Notes: generated by a model not told the origin, from the letters alone. Shown: positions 35,941 to 49,513, numbered from the stretch's first letter. The stretch is 64,000 nucleotides of DNA from Planoprotostelium fungivorum (GCA_003024175.1 MDYQ01000119.1:20142-84141); one strand, 5' to 3'. Made by a program: numbers and translations.

Positions 35941-38900
35941 TGCACCCACTCATCCTTCTCCTTCTGGGAGTGCCTATGTTTATACAGGCGACTGCAGGGT
36001 GCATCATACAGCCCGATGGGTTAAAACTAAACATGTATCCGTTTCAGCGGGAGGGGTAATAACTGAGATGGTTAGATATCACACTGAACAATTCACAGTC
36101 TGGATCCCACAATCATTGAGACCTCTCTGCTCAATGGTCAGGGATCAAAACTGTATTTCTCTCCTTGCAAAGATTTTGGAGACTGGTTTGATTGTGAAGG
36201 AGCAAGCGTGTGTATACCTTTAGTCGCCGCAGCTTCTGACGTCTATCTTCAAGCGGGTGAGCCGCACCAACACAATCATCACATCAACATCTTGATGCAT
36301 CTTCTGACACTTAGAAGAAACGGTAGATGCAAATAATACAATTCTCACGTATAATGGATCTACTGCAGTGTTCCGATTGAGAGTGGCACGTGATTGGAAG
36401 GGCTCCAGTCACAGCTCGTGCTCTCAAAAACAGGTGACAGGCCATCAAACATTCTTATTCAAGTGAACAGTCTGAAACAACTCACATTGATTGTGACATC
36501 TTCCTCAATCCTGCTTCGTATCGCATCTTCCGAGATCACAATATCGTTCAAATACCAGGCCCCAGCAACACATGGAGAGAGGGTGACTTGAAAGAGAAGA
36601 CGTTATGAATTCAGACATCATCAGAACTCCTGAATATGTCGAGCGATGGGAGTGATCTCACATTATCTTTCGAAGAGAATACAGTCATTCATTGTAACGA
36701 ACACGAAACGAGTCCCTTCAACTTCATCACACAGAGAGATCAGATCACATTTCGAGTGGATGGAGGAGGGAAAGCAGAGATCAGAGGCTGCGACATCCAT
36801 TTATCTTCCCAAAATAATGTAATCTCCTCTCTCGGCCCATCCGTCTGACATGATGCAGATCACGATCGACTCCATTCATCTCAAAGATCTCCAATTTAAC
36901 ATCTCGAACTCGAACAAATCCCATCTATCCCTACGAGATTCACACTCTGAAGGCAGCGATCTCAGCCTCAGCAGAGTCATGCTCACCATCACCAACGCCA
37001 CCTTCCTCCACTCTTCACTCTACGTCATCGCCCCGGACGCTTCAGGAGATCACAATGTCTTCTGGGGTTATCATCAGATGCATCATTCCCATCTGATCAA
37101 CTCCGAGTTCGAAATCCAAGGCAGATATCACTCTATCCGTTCATTAGGCGGCACTGGCTTCATCGCCTCTTACAATCTCTTGACTCACTCGAGTCTCATC
37201 GCCGACAACATCTATCCCGTGCAGCTGTCTCACAATCGGTGAGATCGTCATCCAATTTGATGTCACTCACCTCTGCAGGATGAATGGTAGCTCTAGACCT
37301 ATCGTGTCGTACAATCTGGGGTCTGTGTCGAATCTCTCCATTTCTTCTGGCAGCTTCCGGTTGATAGAAAATACGATCGACATCGAGAATTTTCTACCAA
37401 AGAGTCTGTTCAGCATCACACTATCGAGACATCATCCCACTGAGATCCGTGGAAACGACATCAAGGTGAGATCGTGGTGTGATGAGATGTCTGATGGGAT
37501 CAGATCAAGGGTGACATCAACATCACTCTCTTCACTATCCACGGTGATGCGATGATCAGCGCAAACAATCGGTGGGTACATCATCTTCATATCGTCTCAT
37601 CTCTACAGCTTCCACGGATCACATCATGTCAGCGTCTATCAGTTCATCAATTATGCCCAGAGATCCAATAAGATATCGATCAAGAACGACAGGTGATCGA
37701 TGGATGACGTCATCAGTTGATGTGGTGCAGTTACATGAATTGCAATCAAATCTTAGACACGTCCGACATCACACTGGAAATCTACGATTCTTACTTCGAG
37801 GGAAATCACAACGCCATCAAGGTCCACCATGCCGACATCGAGATCACCAACTCTACCTTTACGAAGAACGACGTCTGCTTGCAGTACGCCAGCGTCGGAA
37901 AGGCTTCGATGCACAGGTGAACGGATGTGCGTCATCGAGACTCATCAGATCAGCTGCAAATTTGATGGAAATCGTGCCACACTTCAACCTTACACCGATA
38001 CAAAGTACACGGAGCGATCATCACTCATCCACGATCACATCAACATCTTGAACTGTGTCATCACCGGCTCGAACAAATCGTTCGACATCGTATCGAGTGA
38101 CATACGTATCTTCATCGGTGGCAGCAGGTGATACATCATCGATGCAGTCACGATGACATGATCTGATGCATTCCAAAGATTCGAGAATAACTTCAACGAG
38201 AACGGTGGAGGGGTTTCCATCACGTGTGACAATTGCAACGTCGTGGTGAAGAATACTTCCTTCTACGGTAACACGGCCTTAACCAAGGGTGGTGCGATGT
38301 TTCTGGCTGGAAATTTCGAGCAGATCCAACTAGTACGTATCGTCATCCATCGTTCGGTGGTTCACGCATCAATCTCACTTCTGCAGATGAACTTGACAGT
38401 GGATTCTAACGGAGCGTTAAACGAAGGGGGAGGCATACACATCGACGGCTCGTCCACTGATGTTTATATCCACAATGTAAGATTATCCCACAATTGGAGT
38501 GTCTTCTTGGGTGGGGGAATCATCATCAGCCGCGTCAGACATCAACTGTGGATGGAAGACATGATCGTGTTGAACAACACTGCGATGAACATGGGAGGAG
38601 GTCTCGTCATCACGGATCGCATTCAGCACATCATGCTCAAGCGGGGAGACCTTCGGAAGAATTATTCGAAAGTGAACGGAGGTGCCTTCGCTTATCTACC
38701 CTCCAGCATGTTTCAGGTGATTCATCATTTGAGAGAAATCATCGATTGATATACGACGCATCACATCGATGATAGAACGATCATCACATCGATGTGTACA
38801 TCCATAGCACGAGATCAACTCACGATACGATCAGACCTTGACCATCGATTCTTGTCGTTTCGAAGAGAACTGGTCCTCCAATGGTGCCGCCATCCACATG

Positions 38901-41816
38901 AGAATCTGGGACGTCACCTCACATCTTCCCCCCGGCTTCTCCATCAACACGTACGAGAAGTCCACCATCACCATACAGAACACCACACTGTACGCGAATC
39001 ACGCCTTCAATCAGGGAGGGGGTCTCTATCTCGTGCAACCTCTCGGTACGGAACTCGTCATCAAGGTGATTTGACGCATCGACGATGACATCGGGCTCAT
39101 CAGATGGTACAGAACAGTCGATTCATCGAGAATGTCGCGAGAGTCGGTGCAGCGTGCAAGATCGACACACCGAGAGATGTCAACATCACGTGAGACACAC
39201 ATCGATGTACCTCGTTGAATGTATTCAGTGATTCCGTCTTCGAGGGTGGATGGTCTGATCAGGGAGGCCACATCATGTTATCTGAGCCTACGGATGATGC
39301 TAGACGGACATTTCGTCTGAGAAATTGTTCGTTCGGGGGTGGGCTGGGATTTCAAGGGTCGGCCGTTTACATCGCAAACGCACCACCAAAGTATGCCGTC
39401 AAAATCGATTCGAGTCTCTTTCACAATAACACCGTGAGACTGTCGGAAAACTTTTCTAATGGTGGCGCTATCTATGCGGGTGAGACATTAAAACGATTCG
39501 ATTCACACATCACGATGAGAACGAAATTTATTTCATCGATGGGTCTCATCGAACGTTCAGGTCTGAACCATCACAACACGATAGACATCACCCGTTCCAC
39601 CTTCTTAGGGAACAAACCGGAGGCCGCAACTTCCATCTCCATGGCCGATGTCATCTACATCGAAACTTTTGGCTCTTCGAGAGCGCACATCAGCCACGCA
39701 CACATCTCTCCTCACTTGATGGATCACACGAAGAGGGAGATCGTTCCACTCGATGACATCGAATCGTACGAGATCGAAGAGCGGAGGACGGCTGTGACGT
39801 GCAGGGGAAATGGAGTGGAGATGAAAGACATTCACATGAGAGAGAGCAAATTGGAGGTGGATGATGGAATGCTGAGGATCGAGAGGTCTGTCATTGGAAC
39901 GATCGTGTTGAGTAACACGACGAAAATGGAAGGTGAGGAGTGTGTTCATCGTATGATATCATTCGTATGATCATCTTCTATTTCTGTACATCGGTTTTGA
40001 TTCTACAAACGTATATCATCTGAGACTGTTCGGTTGATGTATATCAGATGTGGACACGAACAGCACTGTGGAATGTACGTCTGCGAATCAGATCGCCGTA
40101 TTTCACAGCGATGCATGGTGAGAAGTTCCACCGAGGAGAGGTAATGAACGATGACAGGCAATGCACAAACAAGGAGATATCCTGGCTCGGTGAGGTGAAG
40201 AGTTCATCCGAGTTGACGATTTGCAGTGAGAGACATGTCCACGGCGATGATTGCCATCGTCAGTACCTTCGGTCTACTCTTCCTTCTCACTCTTGTGGCC
40301 ATCATATTGGTAGCCATGATGATGAACAAAGATTCATCGAAGAAGTACACCGTTGCGATGATTGAAGAGATCAATTTGGGTGCAGCGCAGAGGTTCGTCT
40401 CCTGTGTGACTTTGACTGAATTGAGACAGATCACTCATCGATTTCAACGACTTTGAAGACATGATGGAGGTGAGAGGATGGGAAGAGAAGAGACTGACGA
40501 GAAATAGATCGGAAGAGGTGGATTCGGCATCGTCAGCCGTGCCGAATGGAGACAAACATCCGTCGCTGTACGATCATTCGTTCTACTGTAGAGAGACTGA
40601 TGGAAAACAGGTGAAACAGATCAAGACTGAAGAAGTCACGGAAGAGCATGTGAAGGGGTTCCTGCAGGAGGTGGTCATACTGCAGAGATTGAGATCTCAC
40701 CCGGTAAGTCGAAGAGAGAGGGAGACGATTGATGTAGAGTAGAACGTGGTCATGTACATTGGATTCTGTTTTCCACCGCAACCTCTCTCCCTCGTCACGT
40801 GAGTTTGTAGATGAAGAGAAGAAGATTGAAGAGAGATAGAGAATACTGCGAGGGGGGCAGTCTGTACGGTGAGGATTTCGATCGATCGATAACAAACTCA
40901 TTCAGAGTAGAATATCTGAAGAAGAACGGGAGGAACATAACGGAGGAGCAACAGAAATTATTCGTAGAAGGCATCGGTGAGTTCACTTTCGTGGTTCACG
41001 GCTGAGAGATCGCAGCCCTTGGACTCCTGCACCTCCACTCAGAGAAGGTGAAGTCATCGTCTTAAAACTTTCGATCTGATGAATGCAGGTCATACACAGA
41101 GATATGGCCGCGAGAAACGTGAGAGAGAGAAAGGAAGAGAGAATGAATAGAGACAGGTACTTCTCAGTCGACATTTAGAACCGAAACTATCCGATTTTGG
41201 TGAGCGTGCGATATCGTGACACATCGTAACGAGTTCTCAGGAATGTCGAGGGAGCAGATGAGCACCGAATCAGCCGGGAGAACGTATTCAGAAGTGGGTC
41301 CTCTCAAGTGGATGGCACCAGAAGGTAAGATCACCGGCATCGTGAGACGTGATAGTGAATCGTCACAGCCATCAGCATGAGAGAGTACAGCACAAAGAGT
41401 GACGGTAAGTGAGGTGAAGATAAGGGAATTGACAGAGACAGTTTGGAGCTATGGCGTCGTTGTGTGGGAGATCGTGACGAGAGGTGGTACGCCATTTGCC
41501 GATCTGACTGCAGTCGAAGCTGCGATTGGAATCACGACCAAGGGTCTCAGATTGAAGGTGCCACCTGGAACGGATGCCAGCCTCTATAAACTCATGATCG
41601 GTGAGACATTCGCGTATATGGAGGAGTCTGATGAAGACAGAATGTTGGCATGCAGATCCGGCTGATCGACCCACCGTGGGAGAGATCTGCGGTTCGATGG
41701 GTCTCTCTACGAGAACGAGATCATCTGGTACGGAGGAGACAGAGGAGGAAGAGACGGACGAAGAGGAAGAATGGGACGAAGAGAAAGATATCAGGAGGCC
41801 GCTGAATAAGAAATAG
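35941..41816 (+). CDS. Receptor tyrosine-kinase-like protein with beta-helix (PMP-type) ectodomain
   Basis: ATG 35941 starts a signal peptide (MHPLILLLLGVPMFIQATA). The first exons give a Cys-containing segment (LYFSPCKDFGDWFDCEGASV) that faintly resembles MRH lectin domains. About 36,600-39,480 carries GG-rich beta-helix repeats (TKGGAMFL, NEGGGIHI, NMGGGLVI, NQGGGLYL), as in chlamydial PMPs. TM near 40,240-40,310 (MIAIVSTFGLLFLLTLVAII). The kinase is intact: GRGGFGIVSR, VAVKQ split by an intron, VIHRDMAARN, LSDFG plus MSRE across an intron, and LKWMAPE. The tail is strongly acidic (EETEEEETDEEEEWDEE). It shares EEINLGAAQR with the receptor at 25927 (NINLGAAKR), so the intracellular halves are paralogous although the ectodomains differ. 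Stop at 41816. Confidence 0.84.
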
Positions 41817-42011
41817 AAACGGATGTTTTCATTTGGTATCATGTGCTTAGTGTATATTATTCACGTCGAATCAAATCGAATGCATAATATTACCGTATTA
41901 TGATCGTATCCACTTTCAGCCAGGCTCGATCTACCACTCGATTTTAAACACTGATTTATTTCCGATATATTGTTAAACAACACTTAAAGCTGAGGCTTGA
42001 GGATTCATGAT

Positions 42012-45000
42012 CTACAGACCATCGTCTGAGTGGTTTGCGTCAGCATCAGCGTAGCCTGCATTGGCGTCTGCATAATGCGCCGTTGCAACTGGAGGAAGAT
42101 CCGCCTCCGCATAGTGATCTAGACCATCACCATATGGATCGGTGTCGTCCACAAAGAGGGGGACTTCCTTCCCATCTGATGCATCCACGCCCAAGAAATT
42201 ACAAATGTGAGCAAAGTTGGGTCTCTCGGTGGGATCCTTCTTCCAACATCCTGAGCTTGTCAGAGGTGATGAGAGCAGAGCGACTGACCGTGCATGAGTT
42301 TCTCTAATACGGGATCGGTATCGTCAGGGATCTCTGGACGTAGGTCGTTATTCATCACTGAGATGGCCACTTGCATCAGATCCATGTCTTCGTAGGGTTC
42401 ACGATTGGTAACGATCTCCCACACGAGAACACCAAATGAGTACACTGCATCGTGTGAGACACATCGTACGATGCAGACACACCATCAGTCTTGTGGGAAT
42501 ACTTCCTCTCCTTCATCGCCTCGGGAGCCATCCACCTGATCTGCGAACGTGAGCTGATATAAGCAGATGGTATTACTCACAGGTCCGATTGTACTGGCAG
42601 TCGTCTGTACGTCGTCCATCTGCTGTCTGGACATACCAAAATCCGCAACCTTGGCATCAAGATGGTTAGTCAGCAGGATCTGGTCTGTTCAGTGAACGAT
42701 CTCGCGGTGGGATGGACTCACATTACGAACGGCGAGATCTCTGTGGATGATCTTCTCCATGTGAAGATGTAACATACCTTGCGCTGTCTTTTATCAGCAA
42801 CGACGGCTGTTATTCCACCCTCACCGATCTGGGTGACGAATTTCATCTTCTCCTCCAAAGTCACTTTCTCTTCATTGTTTCTCAGATAGCTGATTTGTGG
42901 TCAGTAAACCCGGACACCATCATGAAAATTCACCTCAATAGACTTCCTCCACCGCAGTACTCCCTGATATGCGATTAGTATCGGTAGAATCGAGATGTGT
43001 ATATACGTGATGATAGACAGAGGAGAAGGTGGCACTGTGATGCCCATGAACAATACGACATTTGGATGAGGTCTGAGGTTCTGCATCACGCTGACCTTCT
43101 CTAGTTAGCTTTGCGTGATCAAAACATGTACCTCATGGAGAAATTCAGAAACTTGTTTCTCGTCGACGTATTCCGCCTTGACTTGTTTGACGGCCACTTT
43201 GATCCCTCTCCATTGAGCTGAGAACACGATTCCAAACCTGTGTGATGATGAGACAATCCCACGATTCTTCCTTGGATGCACTTACGCTCCTGAGCCAATC
43301 TGGACAAAGTGTCAGTTCGGTTTAACAGTCAAGTGAATACTCACCATGATCATGTTCTCTAATTCCTCGTAACAGAGAATGCTCTTCTCCACGGGACTCA
43401 TGTTCATGTTGGACATGTCCACCATCACTACCTGAGAGTGCATGACCCTTGCTCTTCTCCTATACATGATCACGGCCAGTATCACCACGGCGACCGTAAT
43501 GAGAACCGCTACTCCCACGATCACTCCGACAATAGTGCCTGTGTTGCTACTTTCTTTGCTATTGCTATTTACGATCGAATTGGTCCCTTGTATGACAGAA
43601 GTGGACGCAGTAGCAGACGCAGTCGGACTCGCAATATAAGATCCAATATTGAGGACAGTGTAGTTGGATGTGGCAAGAGACTCTTTGAACGCAGGAGACT
43701 GCATCTGGGAGATCAATGTGACTGCAGAGCCCTCGCCAGAACTGCATGAATGTATGAGTAATCAATGTGCCTCTTCACTCACGTGTTACCGGGGTTGGTG
43801 ATAGTCATGTCAACAATCACTGATCCATGTCTCAAATCGTTGATGACGAATCTTTTGGCACTGACGTTCAGAGAGGATGACATGACATCAATAAATCTGA
43901 CATGGATCAGTCGGAGACGAGAGTAATACGATTCACTTAGTCTGATTGAAGCTCTCAAAATCCCCCATCACTCTCACACTGATATTAGCCGTTCCCATCT
44001 CACTTGCAGCACAGATGGCATTGCATCTTTGCCTAGCAGAGAGACTGATCGGACACTCTAGGGTCATGCCAGACATCGAGCAGAATGTGATGTTCTCTGT
44101 TATTACAAATGCGGTGGCCCAGGTGAAGTTGTTGTTACTGACGTCGAAATACCTGAGACGTCAGCTCTTTTTCATATGTTCTACTCACTCGATTTTACTG
44201 TCTATGGGAAGAGAAGGGATTGTGTCATTGAAGCGGTTATAGCTCAAATCTAAACTGATGATGTTCTGTAGGTCAGAGAGGTATGGTACAGGTCCTTCGA
44301 AGCGATTTCGACTCAAATTGGCATAATTCAGATTTCCCAGATGGTTCAAACTGGGTAGCTATATGGTTCAGAAGGTGTTTCATGTGTTGAGACGTAGTCA
44401 CCTGTTGACTGAGCTGATTGAAGGACACATCGATATACTGGAGGGAGGGCATAGCTGTGAGGAAGGAAGCGTCTCCAGTGAATGAGTTATGGTCCAATCT
44501 GAGGCGGACGATATCACTCAAGAAAGGACATACAGGCCCGGATAAGAAGTTGCGGCTGACGCTGACGGAAGATCAGTCCAACTCCGGTGGTTAACTCACG
44601 AGAATTTGTTGAGGGATTTGAGAGAGCAGAAATCATTGAGGTTACCTAACATACGATTTCCAGACTGAAGGGAATCAGCAATTGTAATGCGGATACGAGA
44701 TGTGTACATACCACGTCCAAGGTCTTGAGAGACCTCAGGTTTCTTCCGGGGGGCAGTACAGCCAATAGATTCTCAGAGAGATCGAGGTATTGTAGATCTG
44801 TGAGGTCGCTGACCCAAGCCAAATCAGAATTAACCAGATTGTTGCGGTGCAGATCCAGCACCTGCAACACATCAATCTTGTCTCGCGAGATCTCTCACTT
44901 GTAATGATTTCAGTCTCTTGAGTGCATTTGGAGGACGTCCGCCCGCGTTGATACTACTTAGGTTAAGGAACTCCAAAGACGTTAAAGAGCCGAACGTGGC

Positions 45001-47632
45001 GGGTATGATGTCGTTGATTGGGTTGTTTGACAGATCCAACACCTGTTGTTGATCAGAAGAATTCTAGGGTGATGAGTACCTTGATGCTGGGGACAGAGGT
45101 GAAGGGTTGCAGTGTGCCAGAGCCCAAACGGTTGTTGCTATCAGATGTCAACAGATGAGATGTCGACCACTCACCCCAGTATGACAGTCTGCAGCTGAAT
45201 GTAGTACGATCGGTCAATCGGGTTCAATTTGGGCACACCATGGAATTGGTTATAAGATAAGTCGATATACTGCAAATTGGGTGGTAAGACCGATGACATG
45301 AACACGAGAGAAGAAAAGTTATTGTGAGACAGGTCCAAGTACAGCAGAGCTTTGAAATTATTGGATCTGAAGAGATGAATCAAGTTGTCTGCGGATGACT
45401 CACGTGAAGATCTCGGAAGGTGTTGCGTCCGTTGGATCCCTGTTGTCGAATGGTATTCCGTTGAACTGATTGTGTGAGAGATCTAGAGAGATCAGGCTAA
45501 CTAGGGACTTGTTGTAGATGAACGTCTGCAGCAGATCAGAACGGTCTCTCCAAGGTCACACCTCTATGCCCGACGTCAAACGGTTGTAGCTCAACGATAG
45601 AGCAGCTAATGGAGCTTTGATGAACGGAACCGGCAGAGCACCTCCGAATAAGTTGTTGTCTAAAGTGAGGATCTTGAGGTTGGGGTTGGAAAAGGTGGGG
45701 AGAGTTCCGGCTGAACGAGTCAGAAGCAGAAGCGTACGATGCACCCACTCAGCTGATTATGATCAAATCTTAGGACTCCAAAATTACATTGACAATAGCC
45801 TGTGGGGATACCACCCGTGAACTGATGGGTTCAGTCACGAAAATGTGATGGGATAATCTTTTTGGGCAACTGACCTGATTGTTTGAAACGTCAGCGTAAC
45901 CTGCCTCGTAATCTGAAAAGCACACGGCAACTGGTGGGAGAGCACCTGTGCACGTCAGTGTCACATGTCAGTGTTATCTCAGACACCTGCGAACTGGTTG
46001 TTGTTGATCGACAAGTGGATCAAACTGCTGAGGTTGGCAGCAGATGGAAACCTTCCTTCCAGTTGGTTGAACGACATGGAGAGTGTGCGGACAGAAGGTG
46101 GTAGAGAAGCGACGGTACCGGAAAAATTGTTGAAAGACAGATCCAGATATTTGAGACTCTGCAATTGGAACAAAGGTGGAATGCTTCCAGAGAGACTGTT
46201 CGAGGGTTGGCAAGATCGAACACCATTGACTCACGAATTGTCATTCAGTGAGATCGATTGGAGGCCAGATATGTTGAAGAGAGACGGTGGAATGCGACCA
46301 GATAACAGATTTGTACTCAGGTCTAAAGTGCTCAAGAGAGTGGTCCGTTGAAACATGTCTGGTATCTCTCCTGAATAGAATGATTTAACGTTTACACGAT
46401 ATCAATGAGATCACCATAAAACAGGTTTCCAGACAACGTAAGAGACGTGAGTTTCGTCATGAGAGTCACGTTAGGTAGAGGTCCAGCGATCTGGTTACCA
46501 GCCAGGTTCAACTCTTGTAGTGATGTACAGTTTGTAAAGTCGATCGAACCTGTCAGTGAATTGCCCGACAGATCCAGCGACTGCGAAGGTCAGAGAGTTT
46601 CGATCGGGTCTCGCACCTTCAAGTGGCAAGGGAACGACAACTCGAATTCTCCCTTGAAGTTGTTGCCATCCAGTCTGGCAAACTGAAGGTTGGTGCAGTT
46701 CTTGAAAGAGGGCATCGTATCTACACATCTCTCAGGGGATGTGGTGAAGGTCTACAACTCTCACCTTGTTGGAGAGCGTTGTCATTGAAGAGAAGGCGCT
46801 CGATGTTGCACACCTCTGGGATCACTAGTTTCATATTGTTGCCGTACAGGAATAGACTCTTGATTTTGAAAAATCCAGCCGGTGTGTCTCCCGTGAGGCC
46901 CAAATTACCGAGGTTGAGAAAATCGATCTTCGTGTACTGCGTGAGCAGATCGAAATCAATCAACAGGACGTTTGAGATGTCGAACAGAGCGAAGTACGTG
47001 AGATGCTTGACGGGCACCAAGGCTTCCGTGGCTCCGGTCAGATTGGTTCCGTAGCATGAGCTCATGTCGAGATATTCGAGGCTGGGTGGCAGAAGTTTCA
47101 AATACCAATTGGTAGACCCGTAAACGTAGGTGAGGTCCAGATGAGTCAGTTGAGTCATGCGGCTCAGATCGGGGAATCCATCATCGTCAAAGTTGAAGCC
47201 GTTGTAAGCCATGCTGATGAATTGGAGGGTCGTCAGGTTCGAGAAAGAATTGGGAATCCTCCCTGAAGACGTGTGAGACTGTAGACCACGGAGATGCACG
47301 ACTGTGAGGTCGGACGCGTGCAGATGTGAAGTCCTTACCGTAAAGGTTGAAGTAGTCCAACTCGAGATGAACGACGGTGCCGTTTGTATCACATCCGATA
47401 CCATCCCAACCATCCTCGCAGGGGTCGGTGGTCTGATCCCAGGGTACCGAAGCTCCGTAATCTGAGAGGTTCATTCAGAAATCTCCATCAATTGACGATG
47501 CTCACATGGCCCGGTGGCCGTCCAGAGGTCGAGGAGGATGGTTTTCACCTCAGCGGATGCGGCAGCTTGCACTCCCACAGACAAACAGCTCAAGAAGAGG
47601 ATGACGAGCAGACATTGTCGGCCGCGCACCAT
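42012..47632 (-). CDS. LRR receptor tyrosine-kinase-like protein with repeated YA(D/E)A tail
   Basis: ATG 47632 begins a signal peptide (MVRGRQCLLVILFLSCLSVG), then an LRR N-cap (DPCEDGWDGIGC) and LRRs from about 47,400 to 44,200. A membrane-proximal domain (~44,110-43,640) with CPISLSARQRC precedes TM (GTIVGVIVGVAVLITVAVVI) and YRRR. Juxtamembrane: MSNMNMSPVEKSILCYEEL. The kinase is intact: IGSGA/FGIVFS, VAVKQ, IIHRDLAVRN, VADFGMSRQ, IRWMAPE. The tail ends HYAEAD...HYADANAGYADADAN, three near-identical Y-A-[D/E]-A units that look like a phosphotyrosine array. Paralogue of the receptor at 25927-32604 in kinase, juxtamembrane and membrane-proximal regions. It converges with the gene ending at 41816, only 195 nt away. 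Confidence 0.86.
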
Positions 47633-48325
47633 GATGATCTTGAATCGGAATAGAAATGAAATGAATGAAACCGTTTGAGAGCGCAAGATAAGGGCACCCT
47701 AAACACGCGGGCCGGTGCTGACGAGGTGTTGAAATATACTCTGTAAAGGCAACCGCAAGAAGACAGAAAGGTGAAATCTGGAGCCGCCGGTAGTGGAGCT
47801 TGGTGGAACACTGCATGATTCTGAGCGTATTAATAGAATCGGCGTGTATTCACGAGCAGCGAGTGACGTGGGAGTGAAGGTCTACCACAAAAAGTTAGTT
47901 AGTGTCGACATCCACGGGAGATCAAGGCGCAGATCTTGGGAAGGAGAGCCGGACGATATTGACACCTTCCTGAGCAGGGAGTCTCGCTCTGATGTCAATC
48001 GTCCATCATGAGGCGAATCGGACGGACCTCCTCTGGTTATTTATGTATCTCAATAACCAGGTATTCTTCAGACGAACCAGGTGCAGGTGGATTTCCGATC
48101 ACTGTCAACATTCAACGGGAGGTGTATTGTGTATATCGGTAGTTTGAGGAGTGACATTTAAATCGTAGAATGGGTCAAAGTGACCCTCTTTGAATGAGAA
48201 TCATCGATGGTCGACCACTTGTTAATCCCACCTCTTGGACGTGGGCTTAATTGGTCGGATAATCTTGTTCAGTCAGTATGTGAATGTGAGTGATAGGCTC
48301 GTGTCATTGACATCGTTGAGTTGGC
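47633..48325. promoter_or_regulatory. Upstream region of the LRR receptor gene
   Basis: A frame on the plus strand (about 47,835-48,011) reads IGVYSRAASDVGVKVYHKK and ends NRPS-stop. It has fair composition but no suitable ATG and no recognised domain, so I leave it unassigned. Remainder without features. Confidence 0.25.
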
Positions 48326-49513
48326 TTGTTTTTCTGCACAAAATTGGTCGAAAATCGCACACCGAACAAAAAATCTAGATCTGATCATCTCCTCGACCCT
48401 TCCTACGGCCTGAAGATTAAGTTCGAACAGAACCTTCACCATCAGGCCCGAGATGAACTCCGCCGGAATCTGTATGGAGCTCATCCGTTCTACATCCAAG
48501 TAATAGATGGAAGGACTCATGGCGTTCCCTCCATATTCGAACGGTACAGACGTATTCCACGCCAATTAGTCGGATGAGTGAGCCATCAAAATGAATGCTC
48601 GAGGATTGGATGAGGGACGACGAAAATTTGATAACTTGGATAGACTGTCGTTCAGATTCATCGACGTCATCGATCTATACTATTAGCTGGACCCACCCCC
48701 AGAAGAGGTGAACATCATGCACGCCGCACCCACCATCGCGGCCGCTGACATAAAGCAGGTGGTGAGACAGTACATAGAGCTAGCTACTCTCCTTACTGAA
48801 GTCTCGGCTTCCATCAGTGCCGATGGGGCTATCAGGACTTCGAATATGTGACGATGGACGTCGAAGACCTGAAGTCAACGTTGAACAGGTGGAAGAAGAG
48901 ACGAATGGACACAGAGAGAACACACCACTCAGATGATCTGGATACGTCGTCACCACATTCACCGCTGATGTTTGTATACAAAAGAAAGAAGGTCACTATC
49001 CATACAATTCAGGGAGTGAGAGAGGTTTTTGAAGAATTCAAGGGTCAGCCCCTCTCTGGTAGCACCCCCGAAGACGTAAATTTCCTACGTTGTTGACACG
49101 ATCAAAAATTATACCGCTGCAAGATCGTTACGCTCATTTGGGTACCGGTAGAGTTGTGGTCAGACCCCTCTGATTTCCATTTCCATCGGACACCAACACT
49201 GTCGATCTGGATTGACTGGCTCTGGGTGAGTCACGAGCGTCGTTCCAAATGATGAAGGAAGACTGGAGGGAGATTTGTATACAAATATACTGAATGGTGA
49301 TTCATTCTATCTCATAGCGTTTGAATGTCTTGTGATGTAGAAACAGATGTAACACCGATCGATGGGAAGGATAACACGTTCTTGACTTACAGAGCGAGAT
49401 ACAATGAGATGGGAGGAGAGTTGAAATCTGTAGTGGAGAGGGACACGTACCGTGATGGAAATATCACCGTCTCGTCTTCCTTTCACTCGATGGAGTGGAA
49501 TCGATCACAATAG
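48326..49513 (+). CDS. Hypothetical gene, structure unresolved
   Basis: Several plus-strand segments look coding: 48,390-48,570 (YGLKIKFEQNLHHQARDELR); 48,820-49,090 with a good acceptor (CTTCCATCAG) into CRWGYQDFEYVTMDVEDLKS and later VFEEFKGQPLSGSTPEDVNF; and 49,327-49,513, from an ATG, with ARYNEMGGELKSVVERDTYR to a stop. I could not join them into one open frame, and an open minus-strand frame overlaps 48,269-48,565. One gene or two small genes are both possible. No family recognised; the last segment is beta-strand-like in pattern. Confidence 0.35.

Noticed and set aside
35941-36125. A 7-nt microexon (CGGGAGG) in the first exons of the beta-helix receptor gene
   Set aside because: A single ~100-nt intron from the donor after ACTGCAGG to the acceptor TTCACAG gives the same downstream frame, so the microexon is not needed.
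41372-41842. 156-codon minus-strand frame
   Set aside because: Antisense to the last kinase exons and acidic tail of the receptor at 35941-41816; the Ser-rich peptide is the complement of the Glu-rich tail.
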